NCBI RefSeq assembly: GCF_026013615.1
Contig: NZ_JAPDPI010000005.1
Coordinates: 1-64,000, forward strand
Length of the DNA: 64,000 nt
Origin: Plebeiibacterium marinum
GTDB taxonomy: Bacteria > Bacteroidota > Bacteroidia > Bacteroidales > Marinilabiliaceae
Direction: 5' to 3'
Of the stretch, positions 9,238 to 18,101 are shown piece by piece. The translations under genes and the position numbers were made by a program. Numbering within the stretch: position 1 is the first letter of the stretch; each line of letters begins with the position of its first letter. The notes beneath the pieces were generated by a model. That model saw nothing but the letters and a program-made list of their open reading frames with translations, ran no database searches and was not told the origin of the DNA.

Positions 9238-12200
9238 ATGAAGATGATTCATCGTTTTATTATACCATTTAGTGTTTGCAAGATAAGTCCTGAGATATTA
9301 AAAACACCAAATGCTCACCCCAGGCCCCTAATGGGGAAATCTTTCGTACAGTGTGGGTTAGAGGGGCTCCCAGTAGGGAATCAAAGGGTGTGTGGATGGG
9401 AAAATAGACTTTTCTTGCTGGGACTGGTTATATTATTTATTTCAACTAATGTTTGGGCTGAAGATATTAAGCTTGAACATTATAGTCGCGAAAATGGTCT
9501 GTCCCATAATTCTGTCAGGCACATAGTTCAGGATAAAACCGGTTTACTTTGGTTGGGTACCTTTAAAGGTTTAAATAGTTTCGATGGTCAAAAGTTTACT
9601 CCTTATGTAAGTAATATAAAGTCAGCAAACAGAATTAAGGATGATGATATAACAGCCTTGCTTATTGATGACAATGATATTATGTGGATTGGGACAAGGG
9701 GGGGATTGACCCGCTTTGATCTTAAAACACGCCAGTTTAAAACCTTTCTTCCCGATAAAAACAATCCACAGTCAATCCCTGATTCAGAGATAAGGTCAAT
9801 ATATATAGATCAATTTAAAAGGCTTTGGATCGGAACCAAAGATTCAGGATTATGTATATTCAATCAGGAAACAGAATCCTTTTCCCGGGTAGAAATTGAA
9901 GGATTTACTTATATAAAAACAATATTCGAAGATATTAACGGACATATTTGGGTAGGAAGTTTCGACACAGGAGGGATTTCAAAAATCACGTTAAATGATA
10001 AGGGCGATATTCAGCATATAAATAATTATACCTTAAAAGTACCGGGAACCAATATTGTTAACCCCTATACCTATTTTATATATCAGGATGATAAATCTGA
10101 TATTTTTATTGGCACCCGCGAAGGCCTGTATAAATGGGATAAGCAGGATAATGTATTTGAATTGCAGCCTATTCATGATCTAACTTTTAAAGAAACCATA
10201 GGACCGTATTTTATTTCAATAACAAGGGCTCCCGATGGAAAATATTGGCTTGGAACAATTGGAGGAATCATTGTATGCAATCGTTTAGAAGATATATCAA
10301 AAGGAAATTTCCAGTGGTACTATTCAAAACGATCTGAAAAAACCTCTTTGGTCGATAACGCTGTTTCAGCTCTATATTTTGATAACTCAGGGTTGCTTTG
10401 GATTGGAACAGATAATGGATTGGATAAATACGATCCCTTTAAAAATCAATTTAAGAGTATAAACTCCTTTGCTTTAGTAGTTAACGGACGAATTCCGCGT
10501 ATTTCAGATTACGGACAAACATATGATAACAAACTGTTGGTGGCTACGCATAATAGTGGTTTATTTTTAAAGGATAGAAACCGGTTTAAACCTATTGAAA
10601 AAAAGTATAAAGACATTTCAGGTGTTTTTTCACCTGATGGAAAGATATTTTACTGTGGATTATGGTCTGGAAAGATTTTAATTTATAACTATGTTTTAAA
10701 TACTTCAAGAGTAATTGATGTAGGTTTTAGCTCAGTTCCTGTTTTTGCTTTTAATAAGTTAACCGGAGGAAACATAGTAATTGGTTCACATGGAAGCGGT
10801 GCTGTGATTATCGATCCTATTACCCTGAGGGTTGATTCTACGCTTAGAAAACTGTTCCCAAATATTGAAATTAACCAGGTAGCATCAACAAAAGAAGGAG
10901 TTATTTGGTTGGCTACAGAAAATGGTGTGATATCATATAACCAGCAAAATCAAGAGGCAAAATTATATACTTCTAAGGATGGCGAAATAGAAGGGTTAAC
11001 AAATAACAGCACAAAAGTTGTTTGTATCGATAACACCGGAAAAATATGGGTATCTACCAGAATGGGTTTAAATTATTATTCGCCTGAAATTGATGATTTT
11101 AAACAGGTTATAAATCCACAGGAGTTACGTAAAAACTGGATTACAGATATTTTAAAAGATAATAAAGGTAATTTGTGGTTCAACTTTAATAATGGACAGG
11201 TGGGGCTGTTTAATCCAGTCGACAATAAATTAAATACCTATGATGTAGGTAGTGGTAACCGATTAGATATATTCAGTAATAAGGGATTTATGCTCTTTAG
11301 TGATTCTCTTGTTTATATTACCGGGAAAGATGAAATCATACATTTTACCATTGATGAGCTGAAAGACAATCTGAAATCAGATCCTCCTTTTATCAGTGAA
11401 GTAAAAGTTCAAAACAAAACAGTTTCTCCGGGAGATACAATTAAAGGGCAAGTGGTTTTGCATGAGGATATTAATTACTCCAGAAAACTGGAGCTTGAAT
11501 ATGTAAACCGTAATTTTTACCTGTCATTTTCGTCTCCTTCGTATTCAAACACCAGGTTAAACAAATATGAGTATATGCTCGAGGGTTTTGATGAAGAGTG
11601 GATTACAGTTGATAATAACTCTACCAATATTCAATATACAAATCTTTACCCTAAAGAGTATACCTTTAAAATCAGGGCTTCGAATAGTAGTGGATATTGG
11701 AGTGACATCTCATCGTATCATATCATAATTAATCCTCCTTTTTGGTTGACCTATAAGGCTATTGTTTTGATGTTAGCCTTTTTAACTCTTACAATATATT
11801 TGGTTCATAAACAGTTAAAAAGGAGTTTGATGTTAAAGCATGAGCTGTTGATGGAGAAAGTACAGCGGGAAAGAGAAGATAAGCTCAATCATGAAAAACT
11901 TCGGTTTTTTACCAATATATCTCATGAGCTAAGAACACCCATATCATTAATTATCGGGCCTGCCAAACAACTTGCCGAAGAAGGTTTAAATACAGATTAT
12001 CAAAGAAGCCGTATTGGGTTGATACTACAAAATTCAAACAGGCTCTACAATTTGGTTAACCAGCTTCTTGATTTCAGGAAAGCCCAAAATGGGGAACTCA
12101 AATTAAAGGTATCTAAAACAGATATTCTTTTATATTCAAAAAACATATTCCATTCTTTTGAGGGACTGGTAAAAGAAAAAAAATTAAACTATCATTTTAT

Positions 12201-13437
12201 CTGTGAGCAAGAGGAAGTTATAGGATGGATAGATGGAGATAAATATGACAAGATATTGTACAACCTGTTATCCAACGCCATTAAGTTTAGTCATAAATAT
12301 GGCCGGGTTGATTTATATGTTGGTATAAGTCATGCAGACGATGGATCAAGAAAACTGGATATTGAAGTCAGCGATGATGGTATTGGTATTCCCGAGGAAA
12401 GCCAGAGTAAAATTTTTACCCGGTTTTACCAGGTCGAAAATACAAAAGATGAACACACAGGCAGTGGGATCGGATTAGCTCTGGTAAACTCTCTGGTAAA
12501 AATTCATAAAGCAAACATTAAATTATATAGTGCTCCTGATAAAGGAAGTGTTTTTACTATTGAAATTCCGATAGATAAGGAATCGTATGAAGAAAATGAA
12601 ATTTTCGATTATGAATTGAAATCAACCGCGTCTATTCAAACTGTGGTAACCGATGTAAAGAAGAAAACCTATGCAACAGAGTTGAGAGAAAAGATTTTAG
12701 TAATAGAAGACAATCAAGAACTAAGGGATTATATTGCGGATTATCTTTCAGATTATTACAAAGTTTATAAAGCTGAAAATGGAGAAGAAGGGCTGCAGAT
12801 GTGTCGTCAGGTAAACCCTATTATTTGTATCGCTGATGTGATGATGCCTGTAATGGATGGTTTTGAGTTTTGTAAATCACTGAAGAATGATGAAAGGATT
12901 AGCCATATCCCGGTTGTGTTATTAACTGCGTTATCCGATAGCGATAACCAGATTAAAGGTTATAAATTGGGTGCCGACGGATACTTGACCAAACCCTTTG
13001 ATCCATCCTTGTTAAAAACTCGAATCGAAAATATTGTAAAAGCCAGGGTAAACCTGAAAGAAAAATTTTCAGGAGATGTGGAAAGTAGTGTTGATTTGTT
13101 GACCCATTCCCCGGTAGACGAGGATTTTATGAATAAAATTACTGCCATTATAGAAGAAAATATAAGCGACACCACTTTGGCAGGGAACCTTATTTGTTCC
13201 GAATTGGGCACAAGTTCATCAACCCTTTATCGGAGAGTTAAAGAACTTACCGATCTGTCGCCCAACGAATTTATAAGAACAATCAGGTTGAAAAAGGCTT
13301 TTCAGCTATTAAAACAAAAACGGCATAATGTTTCGGAGGTGTCTGATATGGTTGGGTTTAATGATCCGTACTATTTTAGCAGGTGTTTTAAGAAACAGTT
13401 TGGCTTTCCGCCAAGTAATTTGTTGGGAAACAAATAA
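9238..13437 (+). CDS. hybrid two-component system sensor/regulator (HTCS)
   Basis: One-protein sensor, kinase and transcription regulator that senses oligosaccharides in the periplasm and activates a nearby utilisation locus. Order, numbering from about 9238: hydrophobic signal segment near 57-80; two-bladed Reg_prop propeller repeats (LLWLGTFKGL, IMWIGTRGGL, LLWIGTDNGL) to about 730; Y_Y_Y domain to about 840; membrane helix about 842-862; HisKA with phospho-acceptor His near 896 in ISHELRTP; ATPase with NLLSNAIKFS, DDGIGIP and GSGIGLAL; receiver with phospho-acceptor Asp near 1200 in ADVMMPVMDG; C-terminal AraC helix-turn-helix. All key residues are intact. The start is uncertain. An in-frame repeat element (9278-9418) lies between an N-terminal MKMIHRF-type segment and the signal core, and a GTG at 9388 would give a normal signal peptide. 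It probably controls the flanking hydrolases. Confidence 0.93.
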   Translation: MKMIHRFIIPFSVCKISPEILKTPNAHPRPLMGKSFVQCGLEGLPVGNQRVCGWENRLFLLGLVILFISTNVWAEDIKLEHYSRENGLSHNSVRHIVQDKTGLLWLGTFKGLNSFDGQKFTPYVSNIKSANRIKDDDITALLIDDNDIMWIGTRGGLTRFDLKTRQFKTFLPDKNNPQSIPDSEIRSIYIDQFKRLWIGTKDSGLCIFNQETESFSRVEIEGFTYIKTIFEDINGHIWVGSFDTGGISKITLNDKGDIQHINNYTLKVPGTNIVNPYTYFIYQDDKSDIFIGTREGLYKWDKQDNVFELQPIHDLTFKETIGPYFISITRAPDGKYWLGTIGGIIVCNRLEDISKGNFQWYYSKRSEKTSLVDNAVSALYFDNSGLLWIGTDNGLDKYDPFKNQFKSINSFALVVNGRIPRISDYGQTYDNKLLVATHNSGLFLKDRNRFKPIEKKYKDISGVFSPDGKIFYCGLWSGKILIYNYVLNTSRVIDVGFSSVPVFAFNKLTGGNIVIGSHGSGAVIIDPITLRVDSTLRKLFPNIEINQVASTKEGVIWLATENGVISYNQQNQEAKLYTSKDGEIEGLTNNSTKVVCIDNTGKIWVSTRMGLNYYSPEIDDFKQVINPQELRKNWITDILKDNKGNLWFNFNNGQVGLFNPVDNKLNTYDVGSGNRLDIFSNKGFMLFSDSLVYITGKDEIIHFTIDELKDNLKSDPPFISEVKVQNKTVSPGDTIKGQVVLHEDINYSRKLELEYVNRNFYLSFSSPSYSNTRLNKYEYMLEGFDEEWITVDNNSTNIQYTNLYPKEYTFKIRASNSSGYWSDISSYHIIINPPFWLTYKAIVLMLAFLTLTIYLVHKQLKRSLMLKHELLMEKVQREREDKLNHEKLRFFTNISHELRTPISLIIGPAKQLAEEGLNTDYQRSRIGLILQNSNRLYNLVNQLLDFRKAQNGELKLKVSKTDILLYSKNIFHSFEGLVKEKKLNYHFICEQEEVIGWIDGDKYDKILYNLLSNAIKFSHKYGRVDLYVGISHADDGSRKLDIEVSDDGIGIPEESQSKIFTRFYQVENTKDEHTGSGIGLALVNSLVKIHKANIKLYSAPDKGSVFTIEIPIDKESYEENEIFDYELKSTASIQTVVTDVKKKTYATELREKILVIEDNQELRDYIADYLSDYYKVYKAENGEEGLQMCRQVNPIICIADVMMPVMDGFEFCKSLKNDERISHIPVVLLTALSDSDNQIKGYKLGADGYLTKPFDPSLLKTRIENIVKARVNLKEKFSGDVESSVDLLTHSPVDEDFMNKITAIIEENISDTTLAGNLICSELGTSSSTLYRRVKELTDLSPNEFIRTIRLKKAFQLLKQKRHNVSEVSDMVGFNDPYYFSRCFKKQFGFPPSNLLGNK
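9278..9418. repeat. dispersed palindromic element inside the HTCS reading frame
   Basis: GCAAGATAAGTC (9278-9289) and GACTTTTCTTGC (9407-9418) are inverted complements with one mismatch. Between them lies the same block order as in the intergenic elements at 27363 and 37416: a GCTCACCCC block, a CCCCTAATGGGG hairpin and a GGGTGTGTGG block. The inverted-repeat-bounded length is 141 bases, exactly 47 codons, so the reading frame is kept. Confidence 0.6.
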
Positions 13438-13450
13438 ACTATATAGTGAA

Positions 13451-13589
13451 ATACAATAGTTCGTTAATTTTTTATAAGTGTGAGATTATGAGATATTTAA
13501 TAAAATCAACTTAAGTTGGGTTAAGATTTGATTTTAAGCATCTTGCAAATAAGTCTCTTATCTCTTATCTAAAATCTAACGATCTGTTA
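13451..13589. repeat. 139-bp repeat upstream of GH28 (third, partial copy)
   Basis: Runs from ATACAATAGTTCG to GATCTGTTA and matches 41871-42009 and 45141-45279 almost base for base. In all three places it lies directly upstream of a carbohydrate gene. It may be a shared promoter or leader segment or a mobile repeat; it contains no convincing reading frame. Confidence 0.75.
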
Positions 13590-13595
13590 GAAATA

Positions 13596-15005
13596 ATGAA
13601 ATTAAATAAAATATATCGTATGAGGCATTTAAAGAGTATTTCGGTTGCATTAACAATGTTGCTGTTAATGGGTTGTCAGGTTAAAAAAAATACTGATAAA
13701 GTATTTAATATAGTTGATTATGGTGCGGTTGCCGACGGTGTAACGGATAATGCATCAGCCATAAAGCAGGCTATAGATGCTTGTGCAAAGGCCGGTGGTG
13801 GAAAGGTTGTTGTTCCTTCCCAGGGTGTTTTTTTAACCGGGCCGTTTGATTTAACTTCAAAAATGGAGCTGCATGTTGAAGGCGGAGCTACCTTGTTAGC
13901 CAATCCGGATACTGCTGTTTATACACAAAGTGCTTTTAGGGAGAACCCGGGTGAAGGTACTATTTGGATTGGAGGGAAAGACCTTCATGATGTATCTGTT
14001 ACGGGACTGGGAGTAATTGATGGAAATGGAATTAAATTCATGGGAAAAGAGCTGGAAGATTCGTATGAGCTTTTGCCTTTTAATGTTAAAGACCCCCGTC
14101 CGCATGTTTTAACCCTGGTTAATGTGCGTAACCTTCGTATTGAGAATGTTACTTTCAGGCATTCTGCTTACTGGACAGTGCACTTAATAGGTTGTACTGA
14201 TGGCGTTATTACCGGAATTACCATTGATAACAGCCTGAAAATAAGGAATAGTGATGGCATTGACCTGGATCATAGTAAAAATATCAGAATTAGCGATTGT
14301 AATATTAAAAGCGGGGATGACAGCATTTGCTTAAAAAACAGAAGAGAGTTTGAAGAATATGGAAATTGTGAGAATATAGTTGTTACCAACTGTTTGATGT
14401 GTTCGCGATCATGTGCTTTTAAAATTGGATCTGAGAATATGGACACCATTCAGAATGTGACCGTAAACAATTGTACCATCCTGGCCAGTAATCGTGGCAT
14501 TGGTATACAAAACAGAGATGAGGGTGTAGTGCAAAATGTACTGTTTTCGAATATTATTGTGGAAAGTCTATACTTTAGTGATGTATGGTGGGGTAAATCG
14601 GAACCTATCTATGTAACAGCTTATCGCAGGGCTAATATCGACCATAAAGATGCCAGCTGGCGATTCCCTGAAGGTGCAACAGAAGGGTTTGTTGGAGAGG
14701 TAAACGACATTACTTTCAGAAATATCCAGTGCAGATCTGAAAATGGTATATATGTGAGCGGAGAATCCAAAGACAAAATCAACCATATTCTTTTCGATGG
14801 AGTGTCGCTTGTTTTAAACAGGGTTACCGATTATGAAGGAGGTATTTACGACCGTCGCCCTTGCGAAGGTGTAGGACTTGTAAAGGCCAAAACTTCTGCT
14901 TTTTATATTGATAACGCTACCGATGTACAGGTAAGAGATTGTGATATTAGGATGGGGGATAATCCTCCTGCAGAAATGGGTAAATTGATTCATAGAACAA
15001 ACTAG
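13596..15005 (+). CDS. GH28 family glycosidase, lipoprotein
   Basis: Second parallel beta-helix GH28 protein in the window, 469 residues. A lipoprotein signal ends in LLLMGC (acceptor Cys near residue 27); the ATG at 13620 is an alternative start. The opening DYGAVADG is followed by the catalytic aspartates D220 in NSDGIDLD and D241/D242 in SGDDSICLK. SRSCAFKIGSEN occupies the site of the classical GHG loop. It is distinct in sequence from the GH28 at 4052, which suggests a different bond in the same polymer. It follows the HTCS gene after 158 bases, of which 139 are the repeat shared with 41871 and 45141, and it ends at a strong terminator. Confidence 0.88.
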   Translation: MKLNKIYRMRHLKSISVALTMLLLMGCQVKKNTDKVFNIVDYGAVADGVTDNASAIKQAIDACAKAGGGKVVVPSQGVFLTGPFDLTSKMELHVEGGATLLANPDTAVYTQSAFRENPGEGTIWIGGKDLHDVSVTGLGVIDGNGIKFMGKELEDSYELLPFNVKDPRPHVLTLVNVRNLRIENVTFRHSAYWTVHLIGCTDGVITGITIDNSLKIRNSDGIDLDHSKNIRISDCNIKSGDDSICLKNRREFEEYGNCENIVVTNCLMCSRSCAFKIGSENMDTIQNVTVNNCTILASNRGIGIQNRDEGVVQNVLFSNIIVESLYFSDVWWGKSEPIYVTAYRRANIDHKDASWRFPEGATEGFVGEVNDITFRNIQCRSENGIYVSGESKDKINHILFDGVSLVLNRVTDYEGGIYDRRPCEGVGLVKAKTSAFYIDNATDVQVRDCDIRMGDNPPAEMGKLIHRTN

Positions 15006-15057
15006 ATTGTTATTTAATACCATTTTGACGATGAAATGAGCACTTGGTATAACTCAG

Positions 15058-15098
15058 AAAACCCGGAATCTAAAATTTGTAGGTTCCGGGTTTTTTTT
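15058..15098 (+). terminator. rho-independent terminator after GH28
   Basis: AAACCCGGAA pairs with TTCCGGGTTT around about 13 bases and continues into a run of T. It ends the GH28 transcript. Confidence 0.85.
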
Positions 15099-15207
15099 AT
15101 GATTTCTCCAACCGTGTGTAAATTTTTCATTTATAATACAATTAGCTGAATACCTGTTGATGTGTGACTATGTTTCTAAAGTTTATTAAAAATGTATATG
15201 ATTTATG

Positions 15208-15235
15208 TTTGTTTGGTATTAACTTTCTAAATTTG
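15208..15235 (+). promoter_or_regulatory. possible Bacteroidota sigma-AB promoter
   Basis: TAAATTTG at 15228-15235 fits the -7 consensus TAnnTTTG, and TTTG occurs at 15208-15211 and 15212-15215. The 16-base spacing is slightly short. It would drive the truncated kinase at 15264. Confidence 0.4.
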
Positions 15236-15263
15236 CAGTCAATTACTACTCTGTTACTTTTAT

Positions 15264-16184
15264 ATGATAATGAATCTTGAAATCTTTAGAGATCATATTC
15301 ATAAGGATAAATTCTATTTTGAATATGTAAAGGAATTGCATGTATCTATCTTAAAGCATAATAAATTGTTATTGCCTTTTATGCTTTTGGTGTTTATTTA
15401 TTACTTGATAGGAGATTTCTTTATTTGGAAGATTTTTGCATTCTCATTTCTTAGATACCCTGGTATAATAACATGTGTGTTATTATTGATTTTTACCTAT
15501 TCAGGATTAAGGGAAAAAAGGTATCTGGTTATTGTTGTTAATAATTTTCATTGTCTCTCCTTATTGTTTATGGGGTTTGGATTGGTGTTGATAGGGCCTC
15601 AATATAATTTTAAGGGTATTATTTCATGTATATTATTAATTGTTGCCTCTCATTTTTTTATTAGGGGATATTGGTCTACCCTGTTGCTTTATGCTATAGG
15701 CTCCGTTATGGGGTTAGTTACCATAGTTTATTCATACATGCATTTTACAACGTACGATCATGCTGAAGTGGTTGGATTAATAACTGTTTTTGTTGGAATA
15801 GTAATACTAAGTTTTAATAATGAAAAAATAAGATATAATGAGTTTTATCTTAAAAGAAATTTGATGCAAGAGAAAGATAAAACACAATCTCAAAATATAC
15901 AGCTACAGAGTATTAATAAAAGATTGGATGTGACTTTAAAACAATTGGAAGAAGTCGATAAATCAAAAAATAAATTCTTTTCTGTAATTGCGCACGATTT
16001 AAGAAGCCCTTTTTCTTCAGTGGTGAGTTTGACTGAAGAATTAAATGTTAATTTTAAAGAGTACTCATTACCCGAAATTGAATCAAGAGTCAGGATTATT
16101 GAAGAATCTACAAAGTCAACACTGGATTTCTTAAATAATTTATTGTTTTGGGCATCATCACAACTTAATTTAATAACATGCTAA
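15264..16184 (+). pseudogene. truncated sensor histidine kinase
   Basis: A membrane histidine kinase remnant of 306 residues. About six hydrophobic segments occupy residues 35-190, a coiled linker (about 195-235) follows, then the dimerisation/phosphoacceptor helix with FFSVIAHDLRSPF, including the phospho-acceptor His. The frame stops right after LLNNLLFWASSQ, exactly where the ATP-binding domain (N, G1 and G2 boxes) should begin. No HATPase sequence is found downstream; instead the last 20 bases overlap the 3' end of a convergent sigma factor gene. The gene therefore looks cut by a rearrangement. Without the ATPase domain it cannot phosphorylate itself, although it might still be made as a membrane protein. 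Confidence 0.75.
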
Positions 16185-16758
16185 TAATAATAACCAGTTG
16201 AGCATACTTGGGTTTAAGTTGGTTGCGCAGCTGGGTTTTTGCTTCCCTCAAGTGTTTTTCTACCGCTTTTACTGTAATACCCAATTCTTCAGCCACTTCT
16301 TTTTGTTTGCGGCCATTTATCTTGCACTGTATAAAAATGTTCTTTCTTTTTTCTGGCAGGTCGGATATTGCTTTTTTTAAAGACTGGATTAATTCCTCTT
16401 CAATGCTGGTGCCTTCTTTGGCTGTAAAATCTAACTGGTAAAGATATTGCAGTTCATTTATAGCAAACTCGTCCGATAAATTTATACTATGATGGGCTTT
16501 TTCACTTTTTAAAAAGTTCAGGCATTTATTACGGAGCATTACAAACAATAGGCTCTCAACCGACTTAGATGTATTGATTTTTTTTCGTTGTGTCCATATG
16601 TTTTCGTAGCAATCCTGAACGAAATCTTCAATTTGTTTAGAATCCTTGATAAAGAGACTGCAATATCCAATCAACCTGGGATAGGTCTCTAAATAAAAGG
16701 AGCTAAACGAATCCGGGTCTCCGTTCTTTAATTTAGTTCTAAATTCAATATTGCTCAT
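16165..16758 (-). CDS. ECF-type RNA polymerase sigma factor
   Basis: Sigma-70 family extracytoplasmic-function factor, 197 residues. Region 2 includes IEDFVQDCYENIWTQR, and region 4 has the helix-turn-helix KQKEVAEELGITVKAVEKHL. The C-terminus ends in the short hydrophobic tail (LVIIISMLLN) common in Bacteroidota sigma factors paired with FecR. It is transcribed away from the FecR gene at 17012, separated by 253 bases; in most such loci sigma and FecR are co-directional. Its 3' end overlaps the truncated kinase. It probably directs expression of the FecR-SusC-SusD locus when released by the anti-sigma factor. Confidence 0.9.
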   Translation of the reverse strand: MSNIEFRTKLKNGDPDSFSSFYLETYPRLIGYCSLFIKDSKQIEDFVQDCYENIWTQRKKINTSKSVESLLFVMLRNKCLNFLKSEKAHHSINLSDEFAINELQYLYQLDFTAKEGTSIEEELIQSLKKAISDLPEKRKNIFIQCKINGRKQKEVAEELGITVKAVEKHLREAKTQLRNQLKPKYAQLVIIISMLLN

Positions 16759-16944
16759 ATAAACGATAAGGAATCAATCTTTTTAGTTTCTATTTGCAAA
16801 GTAATATAAATTTTATTTTATGACAAAAATTAAGAATAATTTACAATTTAAAATATCAGTTTTTGATTCAAAAAGTGCTGTGGGTTAGTGTGGTAGCGGA
16901 AGTGGTGGTTTTTGGAAAAAACACTAATTATAAAATAATGTAAA

Positions 16945-16999
16945 AAAAAGTTACATTTTTGAGGTAGGGTTTTGGAGGGTTGGTTGTACTCATTATAAA
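16945..16999 (+). promoter_or_regulatory. possible ECF-dependent promoter region of FecR gene
   Basis: AAAAAGTTACATTTTT at about 16945-16960 is followed by ATTATAAA at 16992-16999, shortly before the FecR start. A similar AAAAAGTTACTTTTTT and ATTATAAA pair precedes the second FecR gene at 28951. Spacing between the two blocks differs (42 versus 22 bases), so this is tentative. Confidence 0.3.
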
Positions 17000-17011
17000 A
17001 GCAAAATTTTA

Positions 17012-17989
17012 ATGACTGAGTTAATAAGAAAATATCTTGAAAATATAGCTACAGAGGAGGAGCGAAGAGAATTGTTGGAATGGTTGAGGGATGGCAAGCA
17101 TTATGCAGAGTTCTGTAAGGTTAAAAAATCGTGGAAAAATAATCTGAAAAATGAGAATATAAATCCCGTAACAGAAAAAGGGTTGGTTAACTTTCAATCC
17201 TTTATGCTTAATGATACAGTTGCTCAAACAAATAAAATAATAAAACTAAAAAGCTTTTATAAATATGCAGCTGTAGTGTTGTTGTTCATTATTTCGGGAG
17301 GAGGGTTTTATTTTAGTAAGTATATTAATAACGAACCTCTATATACAAAAATAGCTGCAGATAGGGGGAGCGTGGCTACTGTAACTTTGCCGGATAGCTC
17401 TAAAGTATGGCTCAATTCAGGTTCTACCCTGGAGTATTCAAATGGTTTTGGAAATAGCCAAAGGTTGTTGAAATTAAACGGACAGGCCTATTTTGAGGTG
17501 GTAAAAAATAAAAAGGTTCCGTTTATAGTCCGCAGCAGGGATATTAATGTAAAGGTATTGGGAACTCGGTTTACTGTAGATGCCTATGATAATGCAGTTC
17601 AGGCTTCGGTTGTACTGGAAGAAGGAAGCGTTGAAATGACGCCATCAAGGCATCCGAAACAAAAAATGTTTTTAAAACCGGGTGAAAAAATTGTGTATGA
17701 TTCAGAAACAGAAAAAGCCAAAAGAACTAATGTGCGTGCAGAGAGGTATAGCAGTTGGAGAAATGGGATTTTGAATTTTTATAATACCCCAATGAGGGAT
17801 GTTGTAAGAAAACTGAGCAACAGGTACAATTTTGAATTCGGATTGGATCAGGCACTTGAGGATATGGAAGTAACCTTTACGGTTAACCAGGAGGATCTGC
17901 CCAGTGTTTTGGATTTGTTAACCACGATAACACCAGTAAATATTGTATCTAAAGGAGATTCAATTTTAATTAAACCATATACTAAATAA
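17012..17989 (+). CDS. FecR family anti-sigma factor
   Basis: Inner-membrane anti-sigma regulator that receives a signal from the STN domain of the partner SusC and releases the ECF sigma factor. It is 325 residues. A cytoplasmic sigma-binding N-terminus (residues 1-80, starting TELIRKYLENIATEEE) is followed by one membrane helix near 83-103 (YAAVVLLFIISGGGFYF). The periplasmic FecR domain has LPDSSKVWLNSGSTLEY and VKVLGTRFTVDAY, and a C-terminal DUF4974 secretin-like domain covers about 250-325 (NFYNTPMRDVVRKLS). It sits 112 bases before the SusC gene and is divergent from its likely sigma partner. Confidence 0.92.
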   Translation: MTELIRKYLENIATEEERRELLEWLRDGKHYAEFCKVKKSWKNNLKNENINPVTEKGLVNFQSFMLNDTVAQTNKIIKLKSFYKYAAVVLLFIISGGGFYFSKYINNEPLYTKIAADRGSVATVTLPDSSKVWLNSGSTLEYSNGFGNSQRLLKLNGQAYFEVVKNKKVPFIVRSRDINVKVLGTRFTVDAYDNAVQASVVLEEGSVEMTPSRHPKQKMFLKPGEKIVYDSETEKAKRTNVRAERYSSWRNGILNFYNTPMRDVVRKLSNRYNFEFGLDQALEDMEVTFTVNQEDLPSVLDLLTTITPVNIVSKGDSILIKPYTK

Positions 17990-18015
17990 CGGTTGTTGTT
18001 TAGCTGAATAAAAAA

Positions 18016-18071
18016 ACCGGAAAAATGCGGCAACATTTCCCCGGTAAATTTTAAAGCACCCGGCAAGGTGC
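18016..18071 (+). promoter_or_regulatory. two leader hairpins with identical CGGCAA loops before SusC
   Basis: Hairpin 1: ACCGGAAAAATG (18016-18027), loop CGGCAA, CATTTCCCCGGT (18034-18045), with one A/C mismatch. Hairpin 2: GCACC (18056-18060), loop CGGCAA (18061-18066), GGTGC (18067-18071). They lie between FecR and SusC, 30 bases before the SusC start. The first lacks a T tract, so a protein- or RNA-binding leader, or mRNA processing, is more likely than termination. Confidence 0.45.
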
Positions 18072-18101
18072 TTATGTATAACTTAAAGTCGTTGTAAAAT
18101 T

